From the NCBI RefSeq assembly GCF_009759665.1, contig NZ_WQNE01000004.1, positions 1 through 64,000 on the forward strand: DNA of 64,000 bases, in the 5' to 3' direction. Shown piece by piece: positions 22,754 through 32,507 of this stretch (its first letter is position 1; each line of letters begins with the position of its first letter). Origin of the DNA: Bradyrhizobium cajani (GTDB lineage Bacteria > Pseudomonadota > Alphaproteobacteria > Rhizobiales > Xanthobacteraceae). The notes under the pieces are model-generated. The model ran no database searches, was not told the origin of the DNA, and was given only the letters and a program-made list of their open reading frames with translations. A program made the translations under genes and the position numbers.

Positions 22754-24736
22754 TCACTCCGCCGGCTGGAGGCGCGGCTTGGCGCGCGCCGGCTTCGGGG
22801 CGCCGACCCGCAGGCGCCGGTCCGACAGCGACAACACGCCGCCGAACGCCATCAGCACCGGTCCCCACCAGATCAGGAGCACCAACGGCTTGTGATAGAT
22901 GCGCACCGCGATCGCGCCTTCGGCGGTGGCGTCGCCGAGCGAGATGTAGAGCTGGCTTGCGCCGCGCGTCAGCAGCGCGGCCTCGGTCGTCGAAGAGCCG
23001 CGGGTGGTGAAGCTGCGCTTGGACGGCGTCATGACGCTGAGCGTCTCGCCGTCGCGGCTGACGTTGAACTCGGCGATCATCTCGCGGTAGTTCGGGCCCT
23101 GACGCTGAAACAGCCCGTCGAGCTTCACGTCGTAGCCGGCGATATGGGCGACCTCGCTCTGCTTCATCGTCGCGATATATTCGCTGTTCCAAGTGGTCTC
23201 GCAGACGATCCCGATCAGTGCGACGCCGAGGCCCGCGTGCGCAAACGCCGTGCCCCAGGCCGAGCGCGGCAGCCCGCGGGCCCGGTGCAGCACCGTTGCG
23301 AACGGCAGCCGCACGAGCCCGGTTCGCTCGACGATGTCGGTGACGGCACCGCCGATGACGAAGACGCCAAGCCCGATCGCGAGCGGCGCCAGCGTGCTGC
23401 CGCCAGTCGCCCACCCCCAGGCGATGGCGACGGCGACGAGCCCGGCAACGCCCGCCGCGAGCAGGCGCTGGGTGACGCCGAGCAGATCACCGCGCTTCCA
23501 CGCCAGCATCGGCCCGAACGGCACAGCGAGCAGCAAGAGGGCAAACAGCGGGGCGAAGGTGAGGTTGTAGAAGGGAGCACCGACCGACATCTTGAAGTCG
23601 GCTAGCATCTCCATCGCCAGCGGATAGAGCGTGCCGAACAGCACGACGGCGCAGGCTACCGTGAGCAAGAGATTGTTCAGCACCAGCGCGCCCTCGCGCG
23701 AGATCGGCGCGAACAGGCCGCCCTGCTTCAACGAGGTCGCGCGCCCTGCGAACAGCGACAGGCTGCCGCCGATGAACAGGCACAGGATCAGCAGGATGAA
23801 CACGCCGCGGGTCGGATCGGTGGCGAAGGCGTGCACCGAGGTGATGACACCCGAACGGACCAGGAAGGTGCCGAGCAGCGACAGCGAGAAGGTCAGGATC
23901 GACAGAAGGATGGTCCAGACCTTCAGCGCGTTGCGCTTTTCCATCACCAGCGCGGAGTGCAACAGCGCGGTGCCGGCCAGCCACGGCATCAGCGAGGCGT
24001 TCTCGACCGGATCCCAGAACCACCAGCCGCCCCAGCCGAGCTCGTAATAGGCCCAGTAGGACCCCATGGCTATGCCGAGCGTCAGGAAGATCCAGGCCAT
24101 GAGCGTCCACGGCCGCACCCAGCGCGCCCAGGCCGCGTCGATCCGTCCCTCCATCAGCGCGGCGATGGCGAACGAGAACGAGATCGAGAAGCCGACATAG
24201 CCGAGATAGAGCATCGGCGGATGCACGGCGAGGCCGATGTCCTGGAGCACCGGATTGAGATCGCGTCCCTCGATCGGCGGGCTCGCGATGCGCAGGAACG
24301 GATTCGATGTCACCAGGATGAAGAGATAGAAGGCGCTCGCGATCCAGGCCTGGACGGCGAGCACGTGCGCGCGCAGCGACATCGGCAGATTGTTGCCGAA
24401 CGCGGCAACCAGCCCGCCGAACAGCGCCAGAATCGATACCCACAGCAGCATCGAGCCTTCATGGTTTCCCCACACGCCGGTGATCTTGTAGAGCAGCGGC
24501 TTCATGGAGTGGGAGTTCTCGTAGACGTTGGCCACGGAGAAATCCGAGTTCACATGCAGCATCACGAGCGCAACGAACGACGCACCAACGAACAGCAACT
24601 GCGCCAGCGCGGTGGAGCGCGCCACGTTCATCAGCGCGGCATCGCGCAGGCGTGCACCGATCAAGGGCACGACGGACTGGATCAGTGCGAGCGCAAGCGC
24701 CAGCACCAGCGCGTAATGTCCGGATTCTGCGATCAC
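22754..24736 (-). CDS. ccmF: Cytochrome c haem lyase subunit CcmF/CycK
   Basis: A 660-residue polytopic membrane protein of the haem-handling family. The tryptophan-rich haem-binding loop reads [18 protein letters not shown], and conserved periplasmic histidines flank it. With CcmH and CcmI it forms the complex that attaches haem to apocytochrome c. Its ATG overlaps the ccmE stop by four bases. Confidence 0.96.
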   Translation of the reverse strand: MIAESGHYALVLALALALIQSVVPLIGARLRDAALMNVARSTALAQLLFVGASFVALVMLHVNSDFSVANVYENSHSMKPLLYKITGVWGNHEGSMLLWVSILALFGGLVAAFGNNLPMSLRAHVLAVQAWIASAFYLFILVTSNPFLRIASPPIEGRDLNPVLQDIGLAVHPPMLYLGYVGFSISFSFAIAALMEGRIDAAWARWVRPWTLMAWIFLTLGIAMGSYWAYYELGWGGWWFWDPVENASLMPWLAGTALLHSALVMEKRNALKVWTILLSILTFSLSLLGTFLVRSGVITSVHAFATDPTRGVFILLILCLFIGGSLSLFAGRATSLKQGGLFAPISREGALVLNNLLLTVACAVVLFGTLYPLAMEMLADFKMSVGAPFYNLTFAPLFALLLLAVPFGPMLAWKRGDLLGVTQRLLAAGVAGLVAVAIAWGWATGGSTLAPLAIGLGVFVIGGAVTDIVERTGLVRLPFATVLHRARGLPRSAWGTAFAHAGLGVALIGIVCETTWNSEYIATMKQSEVAHIAGYDVKLDGLFQRQGPNYREMIAEFNVSRDGETLSVMTPSKRSFTTRGSSTTEAALLTRGASQLYISLGDATAEGAIAVRIYHKPLVLLIWWGPVLMAFGGVLSLSDRRLRVGAPKPARAKPRLQPAE

Positions 24737-25224
24737 CGCACCGCTCCCTGCGGATTGCCCTGCGCGGTCGTGGCCGCAGGCTTTGCCTCGTAATCGTCCT
24801 TCCAGTGCCCCTGCTTCTTCAGGGCATCGGCAACGTCCTTCGGCATGTAGGTCTCGTCGTGCTTGGCGAGCACGGTGTCGGCCTTGAACACGCCGTTGGC
24901 ATCGAGCGCGCCCTCGGCGACGACGCCCTGCCCTTCACGGAACAGGTCGGGCAGGATTCCCTTATAGGCGACCGGGAGCTTGGCGTTGCCGTCGGCGACT
25001 TCGAAGGTCACCGCGAGATTGTCGCCGCGCTGGAGCGAGCCGGGCTGCACCAGCCCGCCGAGGCGAAACCGCTTGCCGGGCGCGACATGCTTCTCCGCGA
25101 CCATGGTCGGGGTCGAGAAGAACACGATGGAGTCGCGCAGTGCGTTGAGCACCAGTCCGGCCGCGAGCGCGAGCACGGCGAGCGAGCCGCCAATGATGGT
25201 CATACGTCGCTGCTTGCGCGTCAT
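24733..25224 (-). CDS. ccmE: Haem chaperone CcmE/CycJ
   Basis: A 163-residue membrane-anchored haem chaperone. One N-terminal helix (about 8-28) is followed by an OB-fold periplasmic domain. The haem-attaching histidine is H122, with Y126, in [13 protein letters not shown] 25224 (MTRKQRRM) is the family start; the frame runs 40 residues further upstream through the end of ccmI and was not used. It lies 37 bp after ccmI. Confidence 0.95.
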   Translation of the reverse strand: MTRKQRRMTIIGGSLAVLALAAGLVLNALRDSIVFFSTPTMVAEKHVAPGKRFRLGGLVQPGSLQRGDNLAVTFEVADGNAKLPVAYKGILPDLFREGQGVVAEGALDANGVFKADTVLAKHDETYMPKDVADALKKQGHWKDDYEAKPAATTAQGNPQGAVR

Positions 25225-25261
25225 GGTGTATCCGTTCTCCGCTCGTCTCGTCGCAAGAGCT

Positions 25262-26371
25262 TCATCCGTCGAGTCCGAGAGTCTTGAGGCCTTCGTTGAG
25301 CTGGCGCAGCCGGTCGGCGTCGTTGGCGACGGCCTGGCGGGCATCGCTCGATGCGCCCACCGCCTTGTCGCGATCGCCCATCACGAGATAGGCGCGCACC
25401 AGGCGCAGCCAACCCTCGACGTCGTCGCCGTTCTGCTTGAGGCGCGTCGCCAGACGTTCGACCATGCCGCGAACCATCGCGTTGCGATCGCCCTCGGCCA
25501 TGTCCTTGGACGCTGCGACCGTCTCATCCGACAGCGCCGGCATCGCGCCGCCGCCGACCCGCGCCAGCGAGGACTGCACCAGCGGCCGCCACGGCGCATC
25601 GGCGGGCGCCTTCGCAAGCAATGCGCGCCAGATCGAGACCGCGTCGTCCTTGCGCCCGTCCTGCTCGGCGGCAAGACCGAGGAAGTAGTTCGCCTTGGGA
25701 TCGTCGGCGCTCAGGGCATGCGCGCGTTCGAACTCGGCCTTGGCCTCGGCCGTCACCACGCCGCCGGCGGCGGCCGAAAGCGCCTCGCCGAGATCCGACC
25801 GGCGCTCCGCGCTCTCGCCATTGTAGGTGAGCGAGTTCCGGAAGGCGCGCGCGGCGTCGTCGAAGCGGCCGAGCCGCTCCAGCACCGGCGCGAGCACGTT
25901 CCAGCCGCGTCCGTCGGTCGGATTCTTTTCCAGATGCTGCTCGACCTGCGCGACGAGGTTCTCGAGCGATTGCGCCATGCCGGACCCGGAGCCGCGCTCC
26001 CGCTGCGCCAGCGGGAAGGCCTGAAGCCTCGGCGAGCCGAGCGGCATGTAGACGCCGATGGCAACCAGCGGCAGGCCGACAAGGGCCAGCACGGCCGCGG
26101 CGCGGCGCCATTTGAGGCTGGACTTCGGCTCCACGGCGGGCTTGCTGCCGGCGGCCGCGAGCAGCCTGCGGCCGATCTCGACGCGCGCAGCCTCGGCTTC
26201 CGGTGCGGCGATCAGTCCGGCACCGAGATCACGCTCGATCTCGGCGAGCTGGTCCTTGTAGACCGCGACCTCGCTGCCCTGATCCTGCACGCGTCCGCTG
26301 CGGCCAAGCGGCAGAAGCACGGCGAAAATCGCCGCGACCGTCATCAGCGCGAACACGAACCATAGTGTCAT
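25262..26371 (-). CDS. ccmI: Cytochrome c maturation protein CcmI/CycH
   Basis: A 369-residue apocytochrome chaperone. TM1 is at the start ([10 protein letters not shown]...), followed by a cytoplasmic loop ([13 protein letters not shown]), TM2 around 95-120 and a periplasmic TPR domain that holds apocytochrome C-termini. ATG 26371 begins directly at TM1; 26 extra upstream residues are not family sequence. It is first in the ccmIEFH operon. A perfect 16-bp palindrome lies 71 bp upstream. Confidence 0.94.
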   Translation of the reverse strand: MTLWFVFALMTVAAIFAVLLPLGRSGRVQDQGSEVAVYKDQLAEIERDLGAGLIAAPEAEAARVEIGRRLLAAAGSKPAVEPKSSLKWRRAAAVLALVGLPLVAIGVYMPLGSPRLQAFPLAQRERGSGSGMAQSLENLVAQVEQHLEKNPTDGRGWNVLAPVLERLGRFDDAARAFRNSLTYNGESAERRSDLGEALSAAAGGVVTAEAKAEFERAHALSADDPKANYFLGLAAEQDGRKDDAVSIWRALLAKAPADAPWRPLVQSSLARVGGGAMPALSDETVAASKDMAEGDRNAMVRGMVERLATRLKQNGDDVEGWLRLVRAYLVMGDRDKAVGASSDARQAVANDADRLRQLNEGLKTLGLDG

Positions 26372-26441
26372 CTGGCAAGCTTCCGGCAGCGCGCAAATCG
26401 CGCCCATAGGTGGCTTTACACCACGGCCGGACGATGCGGCA

Positions 26442-26457
26442 ATTGACAATTGTCAAT
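26442..26457. promoter_or_regulatory. Perfect 16-bp palindrome upstream of ccmI
   Basis: ATTGACAATTGTCAAT is fully self-complementary and AT-rich in a GC-rich region, 71 bp before the ccmI start and between ccmI and an unknown gene. It contains TTGACA on both strands but has no good -10 at 17 bp. An operator for a dimeric regulator is the simplest reading. Confidence 0.45.
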
Positions 26458-26502
26458 CTGGCGTGACCGCGCGCAGCCCCGAAACGGTTGAAATCCAACG
26501 GC

Positions 26503-26772
26503 TTAGCCGATCTCGAAATCCGTGCTCCGAGCGGCGTCCTCGCCGTGCCCGTTGAAGGCCCTCAGGAAGTATGTTCCCGGCTTGATCGCATCAGGCAATC
26601 GGATGCGCAGCGCCCCGACCGGAACCGGAGATGCAACCCTCGTGACTGTCTCGGACAGTTGCCGACCGCTTGCCTTCTCGACCAGCACCACCTTCGCGCC
26701 GACCATCAGCCTTTGATATTTGACAACGACGACGCGGTTCTCGATCTCGATGGAGCTGATAACGGGTTTCAT
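26503..26772 (-). CDS. Small conserved-looking protein, unknown
   Basis: An 89-residue protein with alternating hydrophobic strands (SSIEIENRVVVVKYQRL, AKVVLVEKASG, GALRIRLPDAIKPGTYFLRAF), suggesting a single immunoglobulin-like beta sandwich. It has no signal peptide. Codon usage matches its neighbours and it sits in line with the flanking minus-strand genes. Function not recognised. Confidence 0.65.
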   Translation of the reverse strand: MKPVISSIEIENRVVVVKYQRLMVGAKVVLVEKASGRQLSETVTRVASPVPVGALRIRLPDAIKPGTYFLRAFNGHGEDAARSTDFEIG

Positions 26773-26872
26773 GCGCCCACAAATAGAAATTCCCCGGACT
26801 TACACGAAGACCGTACGGCTCGTCATCGGCACCGTCAACCACAAATTGTGACTGCGAAAATATGCGCCTGGA

Positions 26873-28276
26873 TCAGCTTGCGCGCGACGATTTGCGCTCG
26901 CCGGTGAGCGCATTCTCCGCGGCGCGGCTCATCAGCGAGGCGTAATCGTCGCCGAACAGCACCTGGCAGAAGCGGATCGCGGCCTGCACCTGCTGCTGCC
27001 GGTAGGTGCGGACCTTGTGATCGGCGGCGCGCAGCGATTGCACCAGCGATTCGGTCGAGCGCTCCACATATTGCTGGAGGTCGGAATAGGTGCGCAGCGT
27101 CACCTCGTTGATCGCAAGCTCGCTGGCGTAGTTGCGGCAGGTCGCGACGAAGTCGATCAGCGCCGCGGATTCCTCCACCTCGGTGCTGTCGATCCGCGCC
27201 CCCGGCGGAATGTCCTTCTCGGCACGCTGGCGCAGGATGCGGCGAACGCGGCCGGGCACGCTGTCGATCTCGGATTGCAGCGCATTGGAGATATCGGCCC
27301 GGATCGAGGTCAACTGCTTGCCCCAGGCGGAATCGTTGCGCAGATCGAGCTCGGTGCGCAGGCCGCGGACGCCGTCGTGCAACGCCTTGAGATTATCGGC
27401 CACATTGTCGAAATGGCCGCGCTTGATATCCATGCGCAGGATCGCGGCTACGCAGGACAGATCGTGCAGGGCGATCGTGACGGCGACGCCATACGGCGTT
27501 GCTGCGACGCGGATCTCGTCGTCGGACGCGGCAATCTTGATGGCGAGGCGGATGATCTGCCACGGCGCGGTCATCCGTTGCGCGACCATCGACAGCGCGA
27601 AGGGCAGCATCTGCGGCGTCTGGAGCACGGGAATGTTGAGCGCGGCCGAGACCGAAGCGATCTGGGATTCCCCGAAGGCGCGCAGGAAGCGCGGCAGCTT
27701 CTCGTTCAGGGTGGCGATGGCTTCCCGGACCTGGAGCACTGCCCCGACCGAATAGAGGTCCTCGATCACATTCGGCGGGCCGACGCGGGCCAGCGCGCGC
27801 GATCTGTCGCCGCCGCCGGGGCCCGTCAGCTGGAAGATCGCGTCCGCGGCCACCGCCTGGAGCTTCTGCGCCAGAGCTTCGACCTGCCCGGCATTTTCGG
27901 CCGCCGGCATGCGCGCCAGCGCCGCCTCGAATTCATTGACCTTGTCCGGGGCACCATCGCGGCCGAGCCATTGCCAGATCGGATGCAGCGAGGAGCGGCG
28001 GATCTGGCCGACCCGGATCGGGGCGCCGGCCTCGACCAGGAACGGTTCCAGGACCTGAAACAGCAACCGCGACAGATCGTCCGTGCGCGGCGGCGGGGCT
28101 TCGTCAGCTTCGGTCTTGCGGACGATCTTGCGCAACTGCTCGAGCACGAGGGGCGCCACCGCCGTGTCCTGGCCGCGCTCGAGCGCGCGCTCGAACTCCC
28201 GCATCAGCAGTGCCTGCGACTGCGGCGGGAGCTGCGCGAGATATTCCCTCAGCCGCTCGATCGATGTCTGGCTCAT
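26873..28276 (-). CDS. Unknown large soluble helical protein next to feuPQ
   Basis: A 467-residue, mostly helical, soluble protein with no signal peptide or membrane helix. The N-terminus (MSQTSIERLREYLAQLPPQ) and an Arg/Glu-rich middle suggest a scaffold or regulator rather than an enzyme; no catalytic motif was recognised. ATG 28276 was chosen over an upstream in-frame start that adds 19 proline/arginine-rich residues. It lies between the ccm operon and feuQ on the same strand, 100 bp upstream of the 89-residue gene. Codon usage is typical of the region. Confidence 0.85.
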   Translation of the reverse strand: MSQTSIERLREYLAQLPPQSQALLMREFERALERGQDTAVAPLVLEQLRKIVRKTEADEAPPPRTDDLSRLLFQVLEPFLVEAGAPIRVGQIRRSSLHPIWQWLGRDGAPDKVNEFEAALARMPAAENAGQVEALAQKLQAVAADAIFQLTGPGGGDRSRALARVGPPNVIEDLYSVGAVLQVREAIATLNEKLPRFLRAFGESQIASVSAALNIPVLQTPQMLPFALSMVAQRMTAPWQIIRLAIKIAASDDEIRVAATPYGVAVTIALHDLSCVAAILRMDIKRGHFDNVADNLKALHDGVRGLRTELDLRNDSAWGKQLTSIRADISNALQSEIDSVPGRVRRILRQRAEKDIPPGARIDSTEVEESAALIDFVATCRNYASELAINEVTLRTYSDLQQYVERSTESLVQSLRAADHKVRTYRQQQVQAAIRFCQVLFGDDYASLMSRAAENALTGERKSSRAS

Positions 28277-28437
28277 GCGCCCGGGTAATGCACGGTGAAG
28301 TGGCGGACGTGGGATGCGTCCGAGCGCGATCATAGGTGGATGCGCCTTAAGAAGCGGTTGAGGAAGTTGGATCGAATACTGCCGTTTCCGGGCGGATCGG
28401 CCCGATCCGAGGCAAAAAATCCCGTGGAAACAAGGGA

Positions 28438-29814
28438 TTATATTGCGGGGAGCACCAGTTCGGCGCGCAGGCCGCCGATCGGCGCGCTACCGAGCGAAAG
28501 GCTGCCGCCATAGAGCGCGGCGAGGTCGGTCACGATCGACAGCCCCAGTCCCGAGCCGGGCTTGGACTCGTCGAGCCGCTGACCCCGTCGCGAGACCTGG
28601 GCACGCTCGGCCTCGGACAGGCCGCGTCCGTCATCGTCGACGATGATCCGCAGACGCGGGCCGGAGCCCGCCTTGGGCGGCGCCTCGACCAAAACCTCGA
28701 TGAAGACCCGCGAGGCCGCCCATTTGCAGGCATTGTCAACGAGATTGCCGACCATTTCCTCCAGATCCTGACGCTCGCCCCGGAACTTTGCCGACTGATT
28801 CGCCTTGGCCTCGACCACGATGCCGCGGTCGCGATGGATCTTCTCCATGGTCCGCCGCAACGCCTCGATGGCGGGCGCAACCTCGGTCACGGTCGCAACG
28901 ACCGAGACCCGCGCCGCGATGCGGGCACGCTCCAGATGATGAGCGACCTGGTCGCGCATCACGTCGGCCTGCTCCATCACCTTCTCGGCGAACGGATCGG
29001 CGGCATGGGCGCCGGCCTCGTTGACGATGACCGACAGCGGCGTCTTGATCGCGTGCGCGAGATTGCCGACATGGGTGCGGGCCCGCTCGACGATCTCGCG
29101 GTTGGCGTCGATCAGCGCGTTGGTCTCGCGCGCCAGCGGCGCGATCTCGACCGGGAATTCGCCCTCGAGCCGCTCCGCCCGCCCCGAACGGATATCGGCG
29201 ATGGATTCAGAAATGCGCTTGAGCGGTGCGAGACCGAAGCGGACCTGGAACACCGTGGTCAGCAGCAGCACGATGCCGAGCGCGGTGAAGGTGCCGCCGA
29301 GGTAGTAGTCGAAACTGCGCGTCTCGTCGAAGATCTCGGTGTCGTCGCCGGCGACGCTGACGAGATATTTGCCGTCAGCACCGAGATCGACGGGACGCTC
29401 GACCATGCGCAGGTTCTGCCCTTCGGGACCGTCGACATAGCCGAGGCGAATTCCGGCGGCGGTGAGCTCGGCGCCCTGCTCCTCCAGTTTCGGCAGCTTC
29501 TTGTCCCAGAGCGAGCGCGAGGAGCGCACCTCCGGCTTTTCGGTGTCGGTGCGCGTGATCTGCCAGTACCAGCCGGACAGCGGCAGCTCGAACAGGGGCT
29601 CGCCGAGCGACTGGAACTGGCGGTCCGGCGGCTCGTCGGGGGTTGCGACCTCGGCGATCAAGGTGCGCAGATAAAGGTTGAGCCGGCGGTCGAAGGCACG
29701 CTCGGAGGCGTTCTTGTAGACCGACGACAGCACGACGCCGGTGATGGCCAGGATCACCACCAGCCAGGCGGTCGCCGACAGGAACAGGCGGTTCGCAAGC
29801 GAGCTAGCGGGCAT
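28438..29814 (-). CDS. feuQ: FeuQ-like sensor histidine kinase
   Basis: A 458-residue inner-membrane kinase: TM1 about 10-31, a periplasmic domain of about 140 residues (WYWQITR...), TM2 about 172-193, HAMP, a HisKA-like motif NLAHAIKTPLSVI (H254), and an ATPase domain with VDDDGRGLSE and GSGLGLSIV. It pairs with the regulator gene 78 bp upstream. Assignment to FeuQ rests on recalled synteny (feuP-feuQ beside cycHJKL in Sinorhizobium) and on the close FeuP match. In Sinorhizobium FeuPQ responds to low osmolarity and controls cyclic beta-glucan export. Confidence 0.85.
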   Translation of the reverse strand: MPASSLANRLFLSATAWLVVILAITGVVLSSVYKNASERAFDRRLNLYLRTLIAEVATPDEPPDRQFQSLGEPLFELPLSGWYWQITRTDTEKPEVRSSRSLWDKKLPKLEEQGAELTAAGIRLGYVDGPEGQNLRMVERPVDLGADGKYLVSVAGDDTEIFDETRSFDYYLGGTFTALGIVLLLTTVFQVRFGLAPLKRISESIADIRSGRAERLEGEFPVEIAPLARETNALIDANREIVERARTHVGNLAHAIKTPLSVIVNEAGAHAADPFAEKVMEQADVMRDQVAHHLERARIAARVSVVATVTEVAPAIEALRRTMEKIHRDRGIVVEAKANQSAKFRGERQDLEEMVGNLVDNACKWAASRVFIEVLVEAPPKAGSGPRLRIIVDDDGRGLSEAERAQVSRRGQRLDESKPGSGLGLSIVTDLAALYGGSLSLGSAPIGGLRAELVLPAI

Positions 29815-29892
29815 CGGAATGATCCCGGCAGGTGCAGGAGGTCAAGGCGTCGGAGCTCATGTCCCGACCAAGGCCCCTGTCCGGCCGGCCCG

Positions 29893-30564
29893 TCAAGTCC
29901 CTGCGGGCGGCGGGGTCAGGAGATAGCCGAGGCCACGGACGGTCTGGATGATGTCGACGTCGAGCTTCTTGCGGATGCGGCCGACGAAGACCTCGATGGT
30001 GTTGGAGTCGCGGTCGAAGTCCTGGTCGTAGAGATGCTCGACGAGCTCGGTACGGGAGACGACGCGCCCCGAATGGTGCATCAGGTAGGCCAGAAGCCGA
30101 TACTCGTGCGAGGTCATCTTGACGGGATTGCCCGACACGCTGACCCGGCCGGTCCTGGTGTCGAGCGTGACGGGACCGCAGCTGAGCTCGCTCTGGGCGT
30201 GGCCGGTCGAGCGGCGCAGCAGCGCGCGGATGCGCGCCAGCACCTCCTCCAGATGGAACGGCTTTGCGACATAGTCGTCGGCGCCGGCATCGAAGCCCTG
30301 CACCTTGTCGCTCCAGCGGTCGCGCGCGGTGAGGATCAGGACCGGCATGGTGCGGCCGTTGCGGCGCCAGGCCTCCAGCACCGAGATGCCGTCCTTCTTC
30401 GGCAGGCCGATGTCGAGCACGACGGCGTCATAGGGCTCGTTGTCGCCGAGATAATGCCCCTCCTCTCCATCGAAGGCGCGGTCGACGACGTAGCCGGCGT
30501 CGGTCAGAGCCTTGGTGAGCTGGCGATTGAGATCGGGGTCGTCCTCAACAACGAGCAGGCGCAC
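29893..30564 (-). CDS. feuP: FeuP-like response regulator
   Basis: A 223-residue OmpR-family regulator. The receiver shows MRLLVVEDD and phospho-acceptor D51 in LDIGLP, and KPF follows. The winged helix ends TVRGLGYLL. The stretch FDGEEGHYLGDNEPYD is characteristic of FeuP proteins as recalled. It is expected to activate osmoadaptation genes with FeuQ. A feuN homologue, the periplasmic inhibitor known in Sinorhizobium, was not identified upstream. Confidence 0.88.
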   Translation of the reverse strand: MRLLVVEDDPDLNRQLTKALTDAGYVVDRAFDGEEGHYLGDNEPYDAVVLDIGLPKKDGISVLEAWRRNGRTMPVLILTARDRWSDKVQGFDAGADDYVAKPFHLEEVLARIRALLRRSTGHAQSELSCGPVTLDTRTGRVSVSGNPVKMTSHEYRLLAYLMHHSGRVVSRTELVEHLYDQDFDRDSNTIEVFVGRIRKKLDVDIIQTVRGLGYLLTPPPAGT

Positions 30565-30705
30565 GCTTCTCTCCAGGATCGGCTGCAGGAACAGGCTGCA
30601 TGACTACCGCCAGAGATGATCAAGTCCGGCGTGAACTGAATATGAACGCGGGGAACCCCGACGTTACTTTTTGGTCATATACGACCTATCGGCTGCCGAC
30701 GCGAC

Positions 30706-30750
30706 TGCGCCCGCCAGGCCAGCGGGCGAGCCGGCGGACTGGCGGGCGCA
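30706..30750. promoter_or_regulatory. Competing hairpins upstream of feuP
   Basis: A 12-bp perfect inverted repeat pairs 30706-30717 (TGCGCCCGCCAG) with 30739-30750. The left arm can instead pair with GCGGGCG at 30722-30728. The choice between two stems resembles an attenuator, about 140 bp before feuP, but no T-run follows on either strand. Confidence 0.4.
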
Positions 30751-30807
30751 ATGTGCCGCGTTGCGCGGCGAATAGGAAGGCCCGAGGGGCGTCGGGATCC
30801 CCGGCGG

Positions 30808-30963
30808 TCAGGTCCGGAAGAATACGAACCAGACGACGGCGAGGATCAGGATGGCGAGGCCGGTCGAGATGGCGAGCAGCGCTGCCACCGAAGGTCCCGG
30901 CTCGCCCTGGCGCGCCTCTGTCGGAGTTTCCACGATCCGGTTTTGCTCTCGCGTGGTTGCCAT
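30808..30963 (-). CDS. 51-residue single-pass membrane microprotein
   Basis: A short frame starting MATTREQNRIVETP with one helix (VAALLAISTGLAILILAVVWFV split over residues 26-47) and the ending FFRT. The charged N-terminus should face the cytoplasm and the last residues lie at or beyond the outer face. GGTCACC lies just before the ATG on the minus strand; its GGTG core could serve ribosome binding. It is transcribed toward feuP. It could be a small regulator of FeuQ or an independent gene; it is shorter than FeuN and lacks a periplasmic domain. Confidence 0.6.
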   Translation of the reverse strand: MATTREQNRIVETPTEARQGEPGPSVAALLAISTGLAILILAVVWFVFFRT

Positions 30964-31213
30964 GGGTGACCTCAATCTGTGGCTGTCGCGTCGGATTGCC
31001 GCGACCTCCTCGCGGCCATGAGTGCCGGGCTCGCGGCCATGAGTTGTCGGGGCAACGCCCGATCGCGGGCGATGTTCCGGACCGGCGGCCTGCCCGATCG
31101 CGCGCGGAGCGGCGGTTAACGCCGTTGCAAGATTCCGCGCCGGCGGTTGCTATGATTCGCTCCGGGCCGATGTTATCCTTGGGGTTCGTCCCCTGTTGCG
31201 TTTGGAGTAGCCC

Positions 31214-32212
31214 ATGGCCCCCCGCGCCAATTGGAAGGGTTTTCTGCGTCTGTCGCTCGTGACCTGCCCGGTCGCGCTCTATCCGGCCACTTCGGATACC
31301 GAGAAGGTTTCCTTCAACCAGATCAACCGCAAGACGGGCCACCGGATCAAGTACCTCAAGGTCGACGCCGAGACCGGTGACGAGGTCACCTCCGAGGACA
31401 TCGTCAAGGGCTACAAGGTCGACACCGACACCTATATCGAGGTCACCAAGGACGAGCTCGACGACATCGCGCTGGACTCGACGCACACGATCGAGATCGA
31501 CGAGTTCGTGCCGAAGGCCGACATCGACAACCGCTACCTGATCCGCCCCTACTACCTCGTGCCGGACGGCAAGGTCGGTCACGACGCCTATGCGGTGATC
31601 CGCGAGACCATCCGCAGCATGGACAAGGTCGCGATCGGCCGCGTGGTGCTGACCAACCGCGAGCACATCATCGCACTGGAGCCGCTCGAGAGCGGCCTGA
31701 TGGGCACGCTGCTGCGCTACCCCTACGAGGTCCGCAGCGAGACCGAATATTTCGACGACATCCAGGACGTGAAGCTCACCAAGGACATGCTCGACCTCGC
31801 CAAGCACATCGTCGAGAAGAAGTCCGGCGCGTTCGACCCCGAGCTGTTCGAGGACCATTACGAGACCGCGCTGATCGATCTCATCAACAAGAAGCGCAGC
31901 GGCATGCCGATCACGGCCAAGACGGCGCCGAAGACCGGCGGCAACGTCATCAACCTGATGGACGCGCTGAAGAAGAGCCTCGCGAGCGAGAAGGACGTGG
32001 CGCCCGTGGCGAAGGTCGCCAAGGAGACCGTCAAGGGCAAGAAGCCGAAGAAGCGCGTCGAGGGGCAACGCGAGATGCTGCTGCCGATCGCCGGCAAGGG
32101 CGGCAAGGAGGCAGCGGCAAAGACTGCGCCCAAGGAAGCCTCGAACAAGGAAGCTGCGAAGAAGGCCGACAAGCCAGTGCGCGCGCCGGCGCGGGCGAAG
32201 AAGGCCGGGTAG
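31214..32212 (+). CDS. ku: Bacterial Ku, non-homologous end-joining DNA-end binder
   Basis: A 332-residue Ku homodimer protein that binds broken DNA ends and recruits ligase LigD. The Ku core (RANWKGFLRLSLVTCPVALYPAT, NRKTGHRIKYLKVD) fills about 1-255. A lysine/alanine-rich tail of about 75 residues (KKPKKR, KEAAKKADKP, ARAKKAG) is the DNA-contact extension seen in many alphaproteobacterial Ku proteins. No ligD is present in the window. The start follows TTTGGAGTAGCCC, a good ribosome-binding site. Confidence 0.96.
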   Translation: MAPRANWKGFLRLSLVTCPVALYPATSDTEKVSFNQINRKTGHRIKYLKVDAETGDEVTSEDIVKGYKVDTDTYIEVTKDELDDIALDSTHTIEIDEFVPKADIDNRYLIRPYYLVPDGKVGHDAYAVIRETIRSMDKVAIGRVVLTNREHIIALEPLESGLMGTLLRYPYEVRSETEYFDDIQDVKLTKDMLDLAKHIVEKKSGAFDPELFEDHYETALIDLINKKRSGMPITAKTAPKTGGNVINLMDALKKSLASEKDVAPVAKVAKETVKGKKPKKRVEGQREMLLPIAGKGGKEAAAKTAPKEASNKEAAKKADKPVRAPARAKKAG

Positions 32213-32270
32213 AAGCTTCGCACCTGCAATCGCGCCGTGATGTCTCCCCTCGCCGATCGGCCGGCCTGAC

Positions 32271-32507
32271 ATGCCCTGGTCGACGGCGTTCGACGATCCC
32301 GTTCGCGTGGGCGACAAGCGCGAGCTGCTCACGCTTCAACAGGCGGCCGACTACATCATGCAGCTGCCGGAGGACGCCCAGCACGACGTGCATTGGCAGA
32401 CGGCGATCGAGACCCTGATCAACGCGGCCGAGACCGGCGGCGGCTGGGTGATGTTCGCCCGCATCGCGATGTTGCGGGCGCTGAATGCGGACGGCCGACG
32501 CAAGTGA
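32271..32507 (+). CDS. Small conserved-looking protein downstream of ku
   Basis: A 78-residue soluble protein (MPWSTAFDDPVRVGDKREL...). The middle is helical (LQQAADYIMQLPEDAQHDVHWQTAIETLINAA) and the end basic. Related short proteins beginning MPWSTAFDDP are recalled from rhizobia. It starts 58 bp after ku and may be cotranscribed. Function unknown. Confidence 0.75.
   Translation: MPWSTAFDDPVRVGDKRELLTLQQAADYIMQLPEDAQHDVHWQTAIETLINAAETGGGWVMFARIAMLRALNADGRRK

Noticed and set aside
31125..31156. TTGCAA ... TATGAT as a ku promoter
   Set aside because: The spacer is 20 bases, too long for a sigma-70 promoter.
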